NCBI RefSeq assembly: GCF_036763085.1
Contig: NZ_JBAIYU010000002.1
Span: 1-57,766, forward strand
From: JBAIYU01 sp036763085
GTDB lineage: Bacteria > Bacillota > Negativicutes > DSM-1736 > Dendrosporobacteraceae
DNA: 57,766 bases
Direction: 5' to 3'
Both the position numbers and the translations under genes were made by a program. The notes beneath the pieces are model-generated. The model was not told the DNA's origin, did no database searches, and worked only from the letters and a program-made list of their open reading frames with translations. Positions 40,160-48,453 of this stretch are shown here, in pieces (position 1 is the stretch's first letter; each line of letters begins with the position of its first letter).

Positions 40160-41356
40160 TTACTTATTGCAGATAACTTTAGTGTCACGAGCAATCATTA
40201 ATTCTTCGTTTGTTGGAATAATGAATAATTTTACTTGTGAGCCTTCAGCGCTAATTTCGCGTGCTTTACCACGAACATTATTACGCTCGTTGCAAATCTT
40301 AGTTCCTAAGAAGTCTAAACCTTCAGCAATCATTGCACGCATGCTTACAGAATTTTCACCAAGTCCCGCAGTAAATACAATTGCATCAACGCCACCCATT
40401 GCTGCAACGTAGCTGCCGATATACTTGCGAACGCGGTACGCGAAAATATCAAGAGCTAACTGAGCACGCTCGTTACCTTCTTCTGCAGCACCTTCAATAT
40501 CGCGGAAGTCGCTTGATACGCCGGAAATTCCAAGAACGCCGGATTTTTTGTTGATATAATTATCCATATCTTCTACAGATAGGCCTTCTTTTTTCATTAA
40601 GAAAGGCAGAATGGCAGGATCAACATCACCGCAGCGTGTTCCCATTACTAAGCCTTCAAGCGGAGTAAAGCCCATGCTTGTATCAATAACTTGTCCATTT
40701 TTTACTGCTGCAACGCTTGATCCATTGCCTAAATGACAAGTTACGATTTTAAGTTCACTTATATCTTTGCCCATAAGTTCAGCTACGCTTTGCGCAACGA
40801 ATTTATGTGAGGTGCCATGGAAACCATATCTTCTAACGCGATGTTTTTCATACGCTTCATATGGCAAGCCATAGATAAAAGCTTTTTTAGGCATTGTTTG
40901 ATGGAACGCAGTATCAAAAACACCAACTTGAGGTACACCAGGCATAAGTTTTTCACAAGCATTGATGCCTAAAATATTTGGCGGATTATGTAATGGAGCC
41001 ATTTCGATACATTCTTCAAGTGCTTGCATTACCTCAGGAGTAATTAATACTGAGCTAGCAAACTTTTCGGCACCGTGTACTACACGATGGCCAACCGCAG
41101 TAATTTCCTGCATGCTGGCAATAACACCGTGCTCAGCATTTGTTAAGGCATCTACTACTAATTTAATAGCAATGCTATGATTTTCGATGTCTGCATTAAT
41201 GATTGTTTTATCTTTGTCGGCAGGTTGGTGTGTTAAAACTGAACCCTCAATACCAATCCGTTCTACTAACCCTTTTGCCAATACAGACTCATCAGTCATG
41301 TCAAATAATTGATACTTTAAAGAAGAACTACCACAATTTACTACTAAAACTTTCAC
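40160..41356 (-). CDS. ackA: Acetate kinase
   Basis: 398 residues, the usual length. 'KVLVVNCGSSSLKYQLFD' starts the protein; 'HRVVHGAEKF', catalytic 'GVFDTAFHQTMP', 'YGFHGTSHKFVA', 'HLGNGSSVAAV' and 'TAGLGENS' are family motifs. It makes ATP and acetate from acetyl phosphate. The start is GTG 41356 after AGGGGG; the frame stays open up to 41407 without an SD. No pta gene is adjacent. It stands alone and divergent from tmcAL, with possible sigma-H-like elements (AGGGGAA-N14-GAATAGG) upstream. Confidence 0.96.
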   Translation of the reverse strand: MKVLVVNCGSSSLKYQLFDMTDESVLAKGLVERIGIEGSVLTHQPADKDKTIINADIENHSIAIKLVVDALTNAEHGVIASMQEITAVGHRVVHGAEKFASSVLITPEVMQALEECIEMAPLHNPPNILGINACEKLMPGVPQVGVFDTAFHQTMPKKAFIYGLPYEAYEKHRVRRYGFHGTSHKFVAQSVAELMGKDISELKIVTCHLGNGSSVAAVKNGQVIDTSMGFTPLEGLVMGTRCGDVDPAILPFLMKKEGLSVEDMDNYINKKSGVLGISGVSSDFRDIEGAAEEGNERAQLALDIFAYRVRKYIGSYVAAMGGVDAIVFTAGLGENSVSMRAMIAEGLDFLGTKICNERNNVRGKAREISAEGSQVKLFIIPTNEELMIARDTKVICNK

Positions 41357-41612
41357 CCTAAAAATCCCCCTAACATATTTGGTTGTGCTGCAATTTGCAG
41401 TTAGCAAAAAGACAAATCCAATATTAGCCTATTCGACACACTTATTATTTCCCCTGCAAAAAAGAAAAATATCAGACTACTTTTTACATATAGGCATATT
41501 ATCTGCAGGATTATAAGATAAATTCCCGAAGCATAACAAATCATTTGCAACAGTTTTATCAAGTTAATCTAACTGTTTCTATACTAAATAACTTTAATAG
41601 AGGTGTTATTAA

Positions 41613-42851
41613 ATGCGCGCTGTTGGTATTATTGCTGAATATAACCCTTTCCACAACGGCCATCAACTACAGATCAATGAAGCAAAAAAATCATCAGACT
41701 GCAGCCATGCCATATGCGTAATGAGCGGAAATTTTATGCAGCGTGGTGAACCAGCAATCTTCGACAAGTGGAAACGAGCTGAGATGGCAGTCACAGGCGG
41801 AGCTGATCTAGTACTAGAGCTGCCTGTTGTCTTCGCTGTGCGAAGCGCGCAATATTTTGCCCAAGGAGGAGTTCGGCTACTAAATGCGTTAGGAGTTGTC
41901 GGTCACCTAAGCTTCGGGGCAGAACATCCTGACTTGGAAATACTGCAGAAAATTGCCGAAGCAACGGAAAATAAAGAAGTTATTGAAGCACTGCAGTTAA
42001 ACTTACAGAACGGTCAGACTTACGCTGCAGCTTTAAGCAATGCCATACTTTCCATACAAACTGTCCCCAAGGAAATACTTACTTCACCCAATAATATTCT
42101 TGCAATAGAATATCTGCGTTCCATCCGAAAATTTGCACCGACAATTATACCTATAGCCATTAAGCGCCAGCACGCGAACTATCATGATATAAACATCACT
42201 GGTTCAATAGCTAGCGCTACCGCGATAAGACGGTCCCTTGTCGAACGGCAGAACGATGACATTAGTCGAACTGTTCCTCCTGAAGTATATAGTATTATTC
42301 AGGAAATAACAAAAAACCAGCGCGGACCATCCGAGGCTGGCAAGCTGGATAATATTATACTTGCTAAACTAAGGACAACTAAAGCGTCCGAACTCGAAAA
42401 AATTCCCGACGTATCGGAAGGACTGCATAATAAGATGATGAGTTCAGCCTTAGAAGCCGGAAACACGACTGAGTTGTTAGCGTTGATTAAAAGCAGACGC
42501 TACACTGGTACAAGGCTTCGGCGCATACTAATTCACTTATTATTAGGTACCTCTCAAGCCGAAATAGTGCATTTTGATAAACAGGGACCTCTCTACGCCC
42601 GGGTGTTAGCCTTTAACAAAAAAGGCCGCGAACTCCTCGGTGAAATTAACAAAACATCATCGATACCACTTGTAACTAAAACCACTCATTACTTAAACAG
42701 CAGAAGCCGCAACAATCATGACCTTGATACTCTACAAAAAATGCTCTCTTATGACACATTGGCTACAGATATCTACACACTAAGCTTACCAGCAGCTCCC
42801 TGGACCTATGGAGGTCTGGATTTTCGCCATTCTCCTATTTATCACCCCTGA
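41613..42851 (+). CDS. tmcAL: tRNA(Met) cytidine acetate ligase TmcAL (YlbM)
   Basis: 412 residues, nucleotidyltransferase superfamily. 'GIIAEYNPFHNGHQLQINEA' has the HxGH-like motif; 'VMSGNFMQRGEPAIFDKW' and 'LELPVVFAVRSAQYFA' follow. TmcAL uses acetate and ATP to make N4-acetylcytidine at C34 of elongator tRNA(Met). It is divergent from ackA across 256 nt of intergenic DNA. AGAGGTG precedes the ATG. Its 3' end overlaps ylbK (opposite strand) by 10 nt. Confidence 0.94.
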   Translation: MRAVGIIAEYNPFHNGHQLQINEAKKSSDCSHAICVMSGNFMQRGEPAIFDKWKRAEMAVTGGADLVLELPVVFAVRSAQYFAQGGVRLLNALGVVGHLSFGAEHPDLEILQKIAEATENKEVIEALQLNLQNGQTYAAALSNAILSIQTVPKEILTSPNNILAIEYLRSIRKFAPTIIPIAIKRQHANYHDINITGSIASATAIRRSLVERQNDDISRTVPPEVYSIIQEITKNQRGPSEAGKLDNIILAKLRTTKASELEKIPDVSEGLHNKMMSSALEAGNTTELLALIKSRRYTGTRLRRILIHLLLGTSQAEIVHFDKQGPLYARVLAFNKKGRELLGEINKTSSIPLVTKTTHYLNSRSRNNHDLDTLQKMLSYDTLATDIYTLSLPAAPWTYGGLDFRHSPIYHP

Positions 42852-43621
42852 CAGCCGTCCTCTAAAATTTTCTTAATATCTGGAAGAGCAGCTTCGGCGG
42901 CCTGTTCGCCTAATAGTACGCATTCATCGATAGCCTCGAACGAACTTGGAGAAATATGGGCAATTTCAGGTCTAATAAGCACACTGCAGTGTTGCTGCCG
43001 ATATTTAAACAACTCCCTTTCCATAATATCGATTGACTGAATAATAACATCAAACATATTGTTCAGACTGCATACAGTACCGGCATGCGCTAAATCAACG
43101 GCAATTACAACATCTGCACCCATATTTCGAGCTATATCAATCGGCGTTGGATTAACTACTGCACCATCTACAAATAGCTTGTCATTCCATCTATACGGAA
43201 CGAAGACCCCCGGAACCGACACGCTAGCTCTAACAGCTTTAGCTATATCACCTTCTGTAAAAACGACTTCCTGCCCACTATTTATTTCAGTAGCTACAAC
43301 CGCGAGCGGAATATTAAGATCTGCGAAGGTTTTCTGCTGTGTTAATAGTCGGGTGGTTTCTAAGACTTTATCACCCGAAAAAATCCCCATTTTCGGAACA
43401 ACAAAATCAAGCCAATGCCTTCTTTTCAAATGCTTTGCCAGCTTTAAAATAGTTTCAGGAGTATGCCCACAGCAGTATAAAGCCCCTATCAAAGCGCCGA
43501 TACTGCAGCCAGAAACATAATCTATCTTAATTTTTTCTCTTTCTAATACTTTTAAAACACCCACATGAGCTAAACCTCTTAAACCACCTGACCCGAGAAC
43601 CAAGCCAACTTTGGATCTCAT
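42842..43621 (-). CDS. ylbK: Patatin-like phospholipase (YlbK/RssA family)
   Basis: 259 residues. Oxyanion loop 'GLVLGSGGLRGLAHVGVLK', nucleophile 'VSGCSIGALIGALY' (GxSxG) and catalytic Asp in 'FVDGAVVNPTPI'. It is likely a serine hydrolase acting on lipids; the physiological substrate is unknown. ATG 43621 is chosen with AGGTG 5 nt upstream, over a GTG at 43633. It is divergent from ylbJ and converges on tmcAL. Confidence 0.92.
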   Translation of the reverse strand: MRSKVGLVLGSGGLRGLAHVGVLKVLEREKIKIDYVSGCSIGALIGALYCCGHTPETILKLAKHLKRRHWLDFVVPKMGIFSGDKVLETTRLLTQQKTFADLNIPLAVVATEINSGQEVVFTEGDIAKAVRASVSVPGVFVPYRWNDKLFVDGAVVNPTPIDIARNMGADVVIAVDLAHAGTVCSLNNMFDVIIQSIDIMERELFKYRQQHCSVLIRPEIAHISPSSFEAIDECVLLGEQAAEAALPDIKKILEDGCQG

Positions 43622-43720
43622 ACAGCACCTCACTTCAATTGTTGTATTTTGGTTATATTACCTTCCTCTATTCAATATATATATTATCAGACTGCCTGGG
43701 ATGGAGGAGGGGTTTTTATT

Positions 43721-44977
43721 ATGAGGATTTGGGGCAGAGGCAAACGTTATCAGTCCCGCCTACAGACATATCTTATGGCTTTTTGTACAGTATTTATAAC
43801 AATAGCCATGGTAGAATTTCCAAAAGAAGCGTTTGACTCGGCCATAGTTGGATTAAATCTATGGTGGAATGTTGTTTTTCCATCATTACTGCCTTTTTTC
43901 ATTGTATCCGAAATCCTTATGGGAGTAGGGGTTGTTCACTTCATTGGTGTATTACTAGAACCACTGATGCGCCCGGTATTTAATGTACCAGGTGTCGGCG
44001 CCTTTGCAATGTCCATGGGCTTAGCGTCAGGATATCCTATGGATGCAGTTATCACCTGTAAATTCCGTAAGAATCAGCTGTGCAGCGCAGTAGAAGCTGA
44101 ACGCCTTTTATCTTTTACTAATACCGCCGACCCTCTATTTATGTTTGGTGCTGTTGCGGTAGGTATGTTCGGAATGCCGGAAATTGGGGCAACAATAGCT
44201 ATCGCCCACTATGTCGCAAGCTTTATAGTTGGTGTTCTGTTTCGTTTTCACGGCCGTCACCGTGACACAAAACCTAGCGAACAGACTTCACAATCAGGCG
44301 GCAATATTGTAGTTCGTGCGTTCCGAGCAATGTTTGACGCCAGACAAGAAGACAGACGTTCCTTCGGCCAACTGCTCGGAGATTCAGTAAAAAATTCGAT
44401 GAATACAATCCTACTAATCGGCGGATTCATTATTCTTTTCTCTGTATTTCTCAGGATTTTATCAGTAGTCGGCATCACCGGCTATCTTGATACATTATTT
44501 GCTGTACTTTTAAGCTCGTTCGGTATTAGCACAAGTCTTGCACCAGCACTTGTAAGCGGCTTATTTGAAATAGATTTAGGAGCACTAGCAGCCAGCCAAG
44601 CAAACGCACCACTTACAGAGAAAGTTATGATTGCGAGCGCAATAATTGCTTGGAGCGGTTTATCTGTTCATGGCCAGGTTGCTAGTATCGTAATCGAATC
44701 TGGTATTAGGATGACTCCTTATATGGTTGCCCGCGTATTGCACGCCATCTTTGCTGCTATCCTAACTGCTGTTCTTATGGGCCCGTGCCAGGGAATAACC
44801 AAGTTATTCATCACACCCGTAATGTTCAATGTAGGCAGCGCAAATACATTTGCTTTCTGGGGAGCACGGATAGAACAGGTCGGTTATCAGCTCCTGCTAT
44901 TGCTTAGCCTATTAATCTCAATTTCGATAACTATACATATCGTCCGAAGCCTATTTACATATGTAGTAAAAAGATAA
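43721..44977 (+). CDS. ylbJ: Sporulation integral membrane protein YlbJ
   Basis: 418 residues with about eight membrane helices and nucleoside-recognition 'Gate'-type signatures: 'NLWWNVVFPSLLPFFIVSEI', 'MGLASGYPMDAVITCKF', 'LLSFTNTADPLFMFGAVAVG', 'LVSGLFEIDLGALAAS'. In Bacillus ylbJ is under sigma-E and needed for spore cortex. Start ATG 43721 follows GGAGGAGGGG; the frame open from 43649 has no SD. Upstream, TTATATT-N13-CAATATAT loosely resembles a sigma-E promoter. It is a terminator-flanked single gene. Confidence 0.9.
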   Translation: MRIWGRGKRYQSRLQTYLMAFCTVFITIAMVEFPKEAFDSAIVGLNLWWNVVFPSLLPFFIVSEILMGVGVVHFIGVLLEPLMRPVFNVPGVGAFAMSMGLASGYPMDAVITCKFRKNQLCSAVEAERLLSFTNTADPLFMFGAVAVGMFGMPEIGATIAIAHYVASFIVGVLFRFHGRHRDTKPSEQTSQSGGNIVVRAFRAMFDARQEDRRSFGQLLGDSVKNSMNTILLIGGFIILFSVFLRILSVVGITGYLDTLFAVLLSSFGISTSLAPALVSGLFEIDLGALAASQANAPLTEKVMIASAIIAWSGLSVHGQVASIVIESGIRMTPYMVARVLHAIFAAILTAVLMGPCQGITKLFITPVMFNVGSANTFAFWGARIEQVGYQLLLLLSLLISISITIHIVRSLFTYVVKR

Positions 44978-44996
44978 GGGAGCACTGCTCCCTTAT
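44974..44996. terminator. Bidirectional terminator between ylbJ and the coiled-coil gene
   Basis: 10-bp perfect stem ATAAGGGAGC, loop ACT, GCTCCCTTAT. It contains the stop codons of both convergent genes. Confidence 0.8.
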
Positions 44997-45448
44997 TGAT
45001 TTTGTTTATTTTGCTGTAAGTTATTATGCCCCTGCTGAACTACTTCCAGGGCTTTTTTAAGATTGTTTTCAAGATGCGTAAACACGTCATCAGCATATGT
45101 AATAGCATCATTCTGTAAATCACGAGCGGCTTTTCTCGCTTGCAGAACTATTTCATTTGCTTGCTCCTGAGCCTGCTTGGAAATTATATTTTCATCCGTT
45201 AGTTTTGTCCCATATACCTTAGCTTGGTCAACTATATTCTGAGCTTCTTTCTGGGCCTCCTCCAAAATACGCTGACGTTCGCTGACAATTTTCGCGGCAT
45301 CCTTTATTTCTTGTGGCATCACTTCGCGCAGTTCATCTAAAAGACGAATTAAATCATCTTCCTCAATTACTAGCTTGTTAGTAAATGGTACACGGGTTGA
45401 ATCAACTAACATATTTTCAATTTCATCAAGTATCTCATCTATAGTCAT
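44993..45448 (-). CDS. Coiled-coil protein (ATP synthase b-subunit/DivIVA-like)
   Basis: 151 residues, almost all helix, with 'MTIDEILDEIENMLVDSTRV' at the N-terminus and heptad-rich 'EAQKEAQNIVDQAKVYG', 'QEQANEIVLQARKAARDLQ'. It ends in a Q/N-rich tail. The pattern resembles F-type ATPase b-subunit coils, but no membrane anchor is present. It follows coaD in the same direction with a 33-nt gap. ATG 45448 has GAGAGGT 5 nt upstream. Its role is unknown; a similar protein is often found beside coaD in Negativicutes and Clostridia (recollection). Confidence 0.75.
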   Translation of the reverse strand: MTIDEILDEIENMLVDSTRVPFTNKLVIEEDDLIRLLDELREVMPQEIKDAAKIVSERQRILEEAQKEAQNIVDQAKVYGTKLTDENIISKQAQEQANEIVLQARKAARDLQNDAITYADDVFTHLENNLKKALEVVQQGHNNLQQNKQNQ

Positions 45449-45481
45449 TATTACCTCTCCCATTATAATTAAAACATAAAA

Positions 45482-45964
45482 TTAGTAATCTAACATTCTC
45501 TGACCTATCCTTTGTTCTACACATTCTGGGACAAGTCCTTTAATCGGTCCGCCAAATTTTGCTAATTCTTTAATTCCGCTTGAACTTAAGAATGAATACT
45601 CACTACTTGTCATCATAAAAACTGTTTCAATAACTGGATCTACTTTTTTTATAAGAAGCGCTCGTTGAAACTCATATTCAAAATCACTCAAAGCCCGTAA
45701 ACCTCTGACAATAATATTCGTATTTTTTTGACGAACATAGTCATTTAAAAGTCCTGAAAAAGAATCAATTTGTATGTTTGGTATATGCTTAGTAGAGATA
45801 GATAAAAGCTCGACTCTTTCTTCCATGCTGAATAAGGGCTTCTTATTCGGATTATGGAAAACTGCAACAATAACTAAATCATACATATTACTAGCCCGTT
45901 CGAATATATCGATATGACCATTTGTTACAGGATCAAAACTACCAGGACAGACCGCGATGCGCAT
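45482..45964 (-). CDS. coaD: Phosphopantetheine adenylyltransferase
   Basis: 160 residues. 'AVCPGSFDPVTNGHIDIFER' has the TxGH motif, and 'TSSEYSFLSSSGIKELAKFG' is the second family signature. It transfers AMP to 4'-phosphopantetheine in CoA synthesis. GAGGATG precedes the ATG, 20 nt after rsmD. Confidence 0.96.
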   Translation of the reverse strand: MRIAVCPGSFDPVTNGHIDIFERASNMYDLVIVAVFHNPNKKPLFSMEERVELLSISTKHIPNIQIDSFSGLLNDYVRQKNTNIIVRGLRALSDFEYEFQRALLIKKVDPVIETVFMMTSSEYSFLSSSGIKELAKFGGPIKGLVPECVEQRIGQRMLDY

Positions 45965-45984
45965 TGCAACATCCTCCGCTTCTA

Positions 45985-46545
45985 TTAATGCTTCGATTGA
46001 TAAATAAAAAAACTAACAATTGTCTCACCATATTTCTCACTGCGTCTTAGTTCTAAGCTTTTCCATTCGCCTTCAACTGATTCATGACGAGAATGCTCTA
46101 AAACTAAAATTCCCTGCTCAGCAAAAATGCCATTTTGATCAAGTTTTTCTAACACAGACCTTACATATCCTTTATTATACGGAGGATCGCAGAAAACTAA
46201 ATCAAACATCCTATCCGTATTACTAAGTCTATCTAATACCCTTAATACATCACCTTTATGAATTTCGGCGTAATCTACGAGCTTTGTATGAGCGGCGTTA
46301 TCTTTAATAACACCTATACTAACAGCGCTTTGATCGATAAACACTGCTTGTGTCGCACCGCGACTAAGAGCCTCAAGACCTAAGTTACCTGTGCCCGCAA
46401 ACAAATCTAGAACTTTCGCGCCATTAACAACATCGCCAAGTATATTAAATATAGACTCTTTAACTCTATCTGTTGTAGGTCTTGTATCCAAACCTCGAGG
46501 TGCTTTCAGCTTTGCACCTTTAGCCTTGCCAGTTATAATTCTCAT
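45985..46545 (-). CDS. rsmD: 16S rRNA (guanine966-N2)-methyltransferase
   Basis: 186 residues. The SAM motif is 'VLDLFAGTGNLGLEALSRGA' and the catalytic motif 'LVFCDPPYNKGYV' (DPPY). 'MRIITGKAKGAKLKAPRG' is the typical N-terminus. It modifies 16S rRNA in the small subunit. It pairs with coaD as in most bacteria. An extended -10 TGCTACAAT lies about 30 nt upstream (46572-46580). Confidence 0.95.
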   Translation of the reverse strand: MRIITGKAKGAKLKAPRGLDTRPTTDRVKESIFNILGDVVNGAKVLDLFAGTGNLGLEALSRGATQAVFIDQSAVSIGVIKDNAAHTKLVDYAEIHKGDVLRVLDRLSNTDRMFDLVFCDPPYNKGYVRSVLEKLDQNGIFAEQGILVLEHSRHESVEGEWKSLELRRSEKYGETIVSFFIYQSKH

Positions 46546-46650
46546 AAAATACCTCTAATTTAATATTATATATTGTAGCATATTTTTTTACCGCAACATA
46601 GATTTATACCTTAGCTTATCATTACTGACAATTCTGATTTACCTTATTAC

Positions 46651-46678
46651 AGGAATTTTTTATAACTAAGCGAATACA
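46651..46678 (+). promoter_or_regulatory. Sigma-H-like promoter of the DUF4127 gene
   Basis: AGGAATT, 14 nt, GAATACA on the plus strand, 27 nt before the ATG. Both boxes match Spo0H consensus. Confidence 0.65.
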
Positions 46679-46704
46679 ATTGAGCAAAGGAAAAGAGGTG
46701 ACCC

Positions 46705-48384
46705 ATGCAAAAACGCTACGTAGCAGTCGTTATTATACTACTTATATCAATTATTTCAATCTTCAACGCCCAAAAACCTTATTTTCCCCTAAAACCTATT
46801 AACATTATTGATAACCAAAATTACAAATTAAATGTCGTTTTAGTACCTCTCGACAGCAGGCCTGCCTGTACACAGTTTGTCGTAGACTTAGCTAAAATTG
46901 CAAATATAAAAATTATAACACCACCGGAAAGTATTCTTGATAATTATAAAACTCCAGCTGACAAACAGGCTTTAAGAAGCTGGCTGCTCCGAGAGGCTAA
47001 AACAGCCGATGCTGCAATTGTATCTATTGATATGCTCATTCACGGCGGGCTGTTGTCTTCCCGTTTATCAACAGGCACTTCTCAAGACGCCAATGAAGTT
47101 ATTGCTTTATTGACTAAAATACATCAAGATAGACCCTATCTGCCAATTCACGCCTTTAGCATAATTCCTCGCCTTTTAATTGCTGACAGCAGTCAAACAG
47201 TCCAACATCAGAAAAATATGCTAAAATATTCTACACTTAAAGATCAAATTTATACATTCGAAAACCCTGTCGATATTGAGGCACTAGAGAAACTAGAACA
47301 GCAAATACCTCCAGAAATTATTGCACGTTATAATTCACTTTATAAAAAGAATATTGATCTTAACTTAGCCCTAGTTGACCTTGCCGAAAAAAACATACTA
47401 ACCAGTTTGGTACTAGGACAAGATGACGGCCAGCCTTTCGGCATGCCAAACATCGCAAAACATAAGCTAAAACATCACTTAACCCAAAATAAAAATCTAT
47501 TTGACAAGGTTTTTATTACAAGAGGTACCGATGAGGTTGCTTTAACTATAGTCGGGAAGATTGCATCTCACCTAAATTCCTTTAACCCCAAGGTGTATGT
47601 AGCCTACTCTGATGCAGAAGCACCACAAATAGTCATGCCGTACATGCCACATTCGGTAGCCAGTACTGCTCGCGAGAAAATCAAATTAGTCGGCGGTATT
47701 CAGGTAGAGCATCCAGATCTGGCAGACTTCATTCTATTTATCCATATCGGAACAAAAAGCAATATAAATATATTACCATCAACCGCACAAACGGTACAAA
47801 ACTATATTAATCAGGGCTATAAAGTTGCATTAGTCGACCTTAGCGAAAACTTCTTAGCAGAAGAAACAGTGTTTTCTTATCTGCTACAACAAGATACAAA
47901 GTTAAATAGACTCATTGCTTACGCCGGCTGGAACACGACAAGCAACTCGATAGGTACAGCTGTAACTCAGGCCACAGTGTTCACTGCCACTCTTCCTAAC
48001 ACAATCAATGATGATAGGGAGTTATTGAAACTCTATAAAGATAATCTAACCTTCTTAACAGCCAGGTTTCTCGATGATTGGTACTACCTAAAAGAGGTTC
48101 AGCCCTTTATAAATAATCGATTGAAAGCAAGTATAATTGATCCTTATAATTTGGGTTCACACTACGCACAGACAAATACTATAATCAACCAATTTATGCA
48201 AAACAACTGTCGCCAGCTGTTTAACACCAAAGCTTTTAGGCACCCCATAGAAATTAAAACTGCCCAAGGCAAGCTGGAAGCAGCTGTAACTTCGATTAAA
48301 CTTCAAACTCATTTACCCTGGGAGAGAACATTTGAAATCTATCTAAAGCCCGAAATAACACTATCAGAAATCAATTCAAAATAG
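46705..48384 (+). CDS. DUF4127 family protein, likely exported/anchored
   Basis: 559 residues. An N-terminal hydrophobic segment (residues 5-22, 'YVAVVIILLISIISIF') acts as a signal or anchor. The DUF4127 body follows: 'VLVPLDSRPACTQFVVDLAK', 'DAAIVSIDMLIHGGLLSSRL', 'LGQDDGQPFGMPNI', 'VFITRGTDEVALTIVG', 'AYAGWNTTSNSIGTAVTQA'. Family function is unknown; conserved Asp, Asn and His-rich loops suggest a metal-dependent hydrolase, as inference only. AAGAGGTG precedes the ATG. A sigma-H-like promoter and a strong terminator make it a single-gene unit, divergent from rsmD-coaD. It may belong to early stationary phase or sporulation. Confidence 0.88.
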   Translation: MQKRYVAVVIILLISIISIFNAQKPYFPLKPINIIDNQNYKLNVVLVPLDSRPACTQFVVDLAKIANIKIITPPESILDNYKTPADKQALRSWLLREAKTADAAIVSIDMLIHGGLLSSRLSTGTSQDANEVIALLTKIHQDRPYLPIHAFSIIPRLLIADSSQTVQHQKNMLKYSTLKDQIYTFENPVDIEALEKLEQQIPPEIIARYNSLYKKNIDLNLALVDLAEKNILTSLVLGQDDGQPFGMPNIAKHKLKHHLTQNKNLFDKVFITRGTDEVALTIVGKIASHLNSFNPKVYVAYSDAEAPQIVMPYMPHSVASTAREKIKLVGGIQVEHPDLADFILFIHIGTKSNINILPSTAQTVQNYINQGYKVALVDLSENFLAEETVFSYLLQQDTKLNRLIAYAGWNTTSNSIGTAVTQATVFTATLPNTINDDRELLKLYKDNLTFLTARFLDDWYYLKEVQPFINNRLKASIIDPYNLGSHYAQTNTIINQFMQNNCRQLFNTKAFRHPIEIKTAQGKLEAAVTSIKLQTHLPWERTFEIYLKPEITLSEINSK

Positions 48385-48399
48385 CTCCATAAGGGCTAA

Positions 48400-48438
48400 A
48401 AAGCTATCGCAAGCTGACTGTCAGCTCGCGATAGCTTT
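48400..48438. terminator. Strong bidirectional terminator
   Basis: AAAGCTATCGC and AGCTGA arms pair with their complements around a 3-nt loop; flanking A and T runs serve both the DUF4127 gene and the convergent EF-G-like gene. Confidence 0.88.
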
Positions 48439-48453
48439 AATTTTTGGTCTTAA

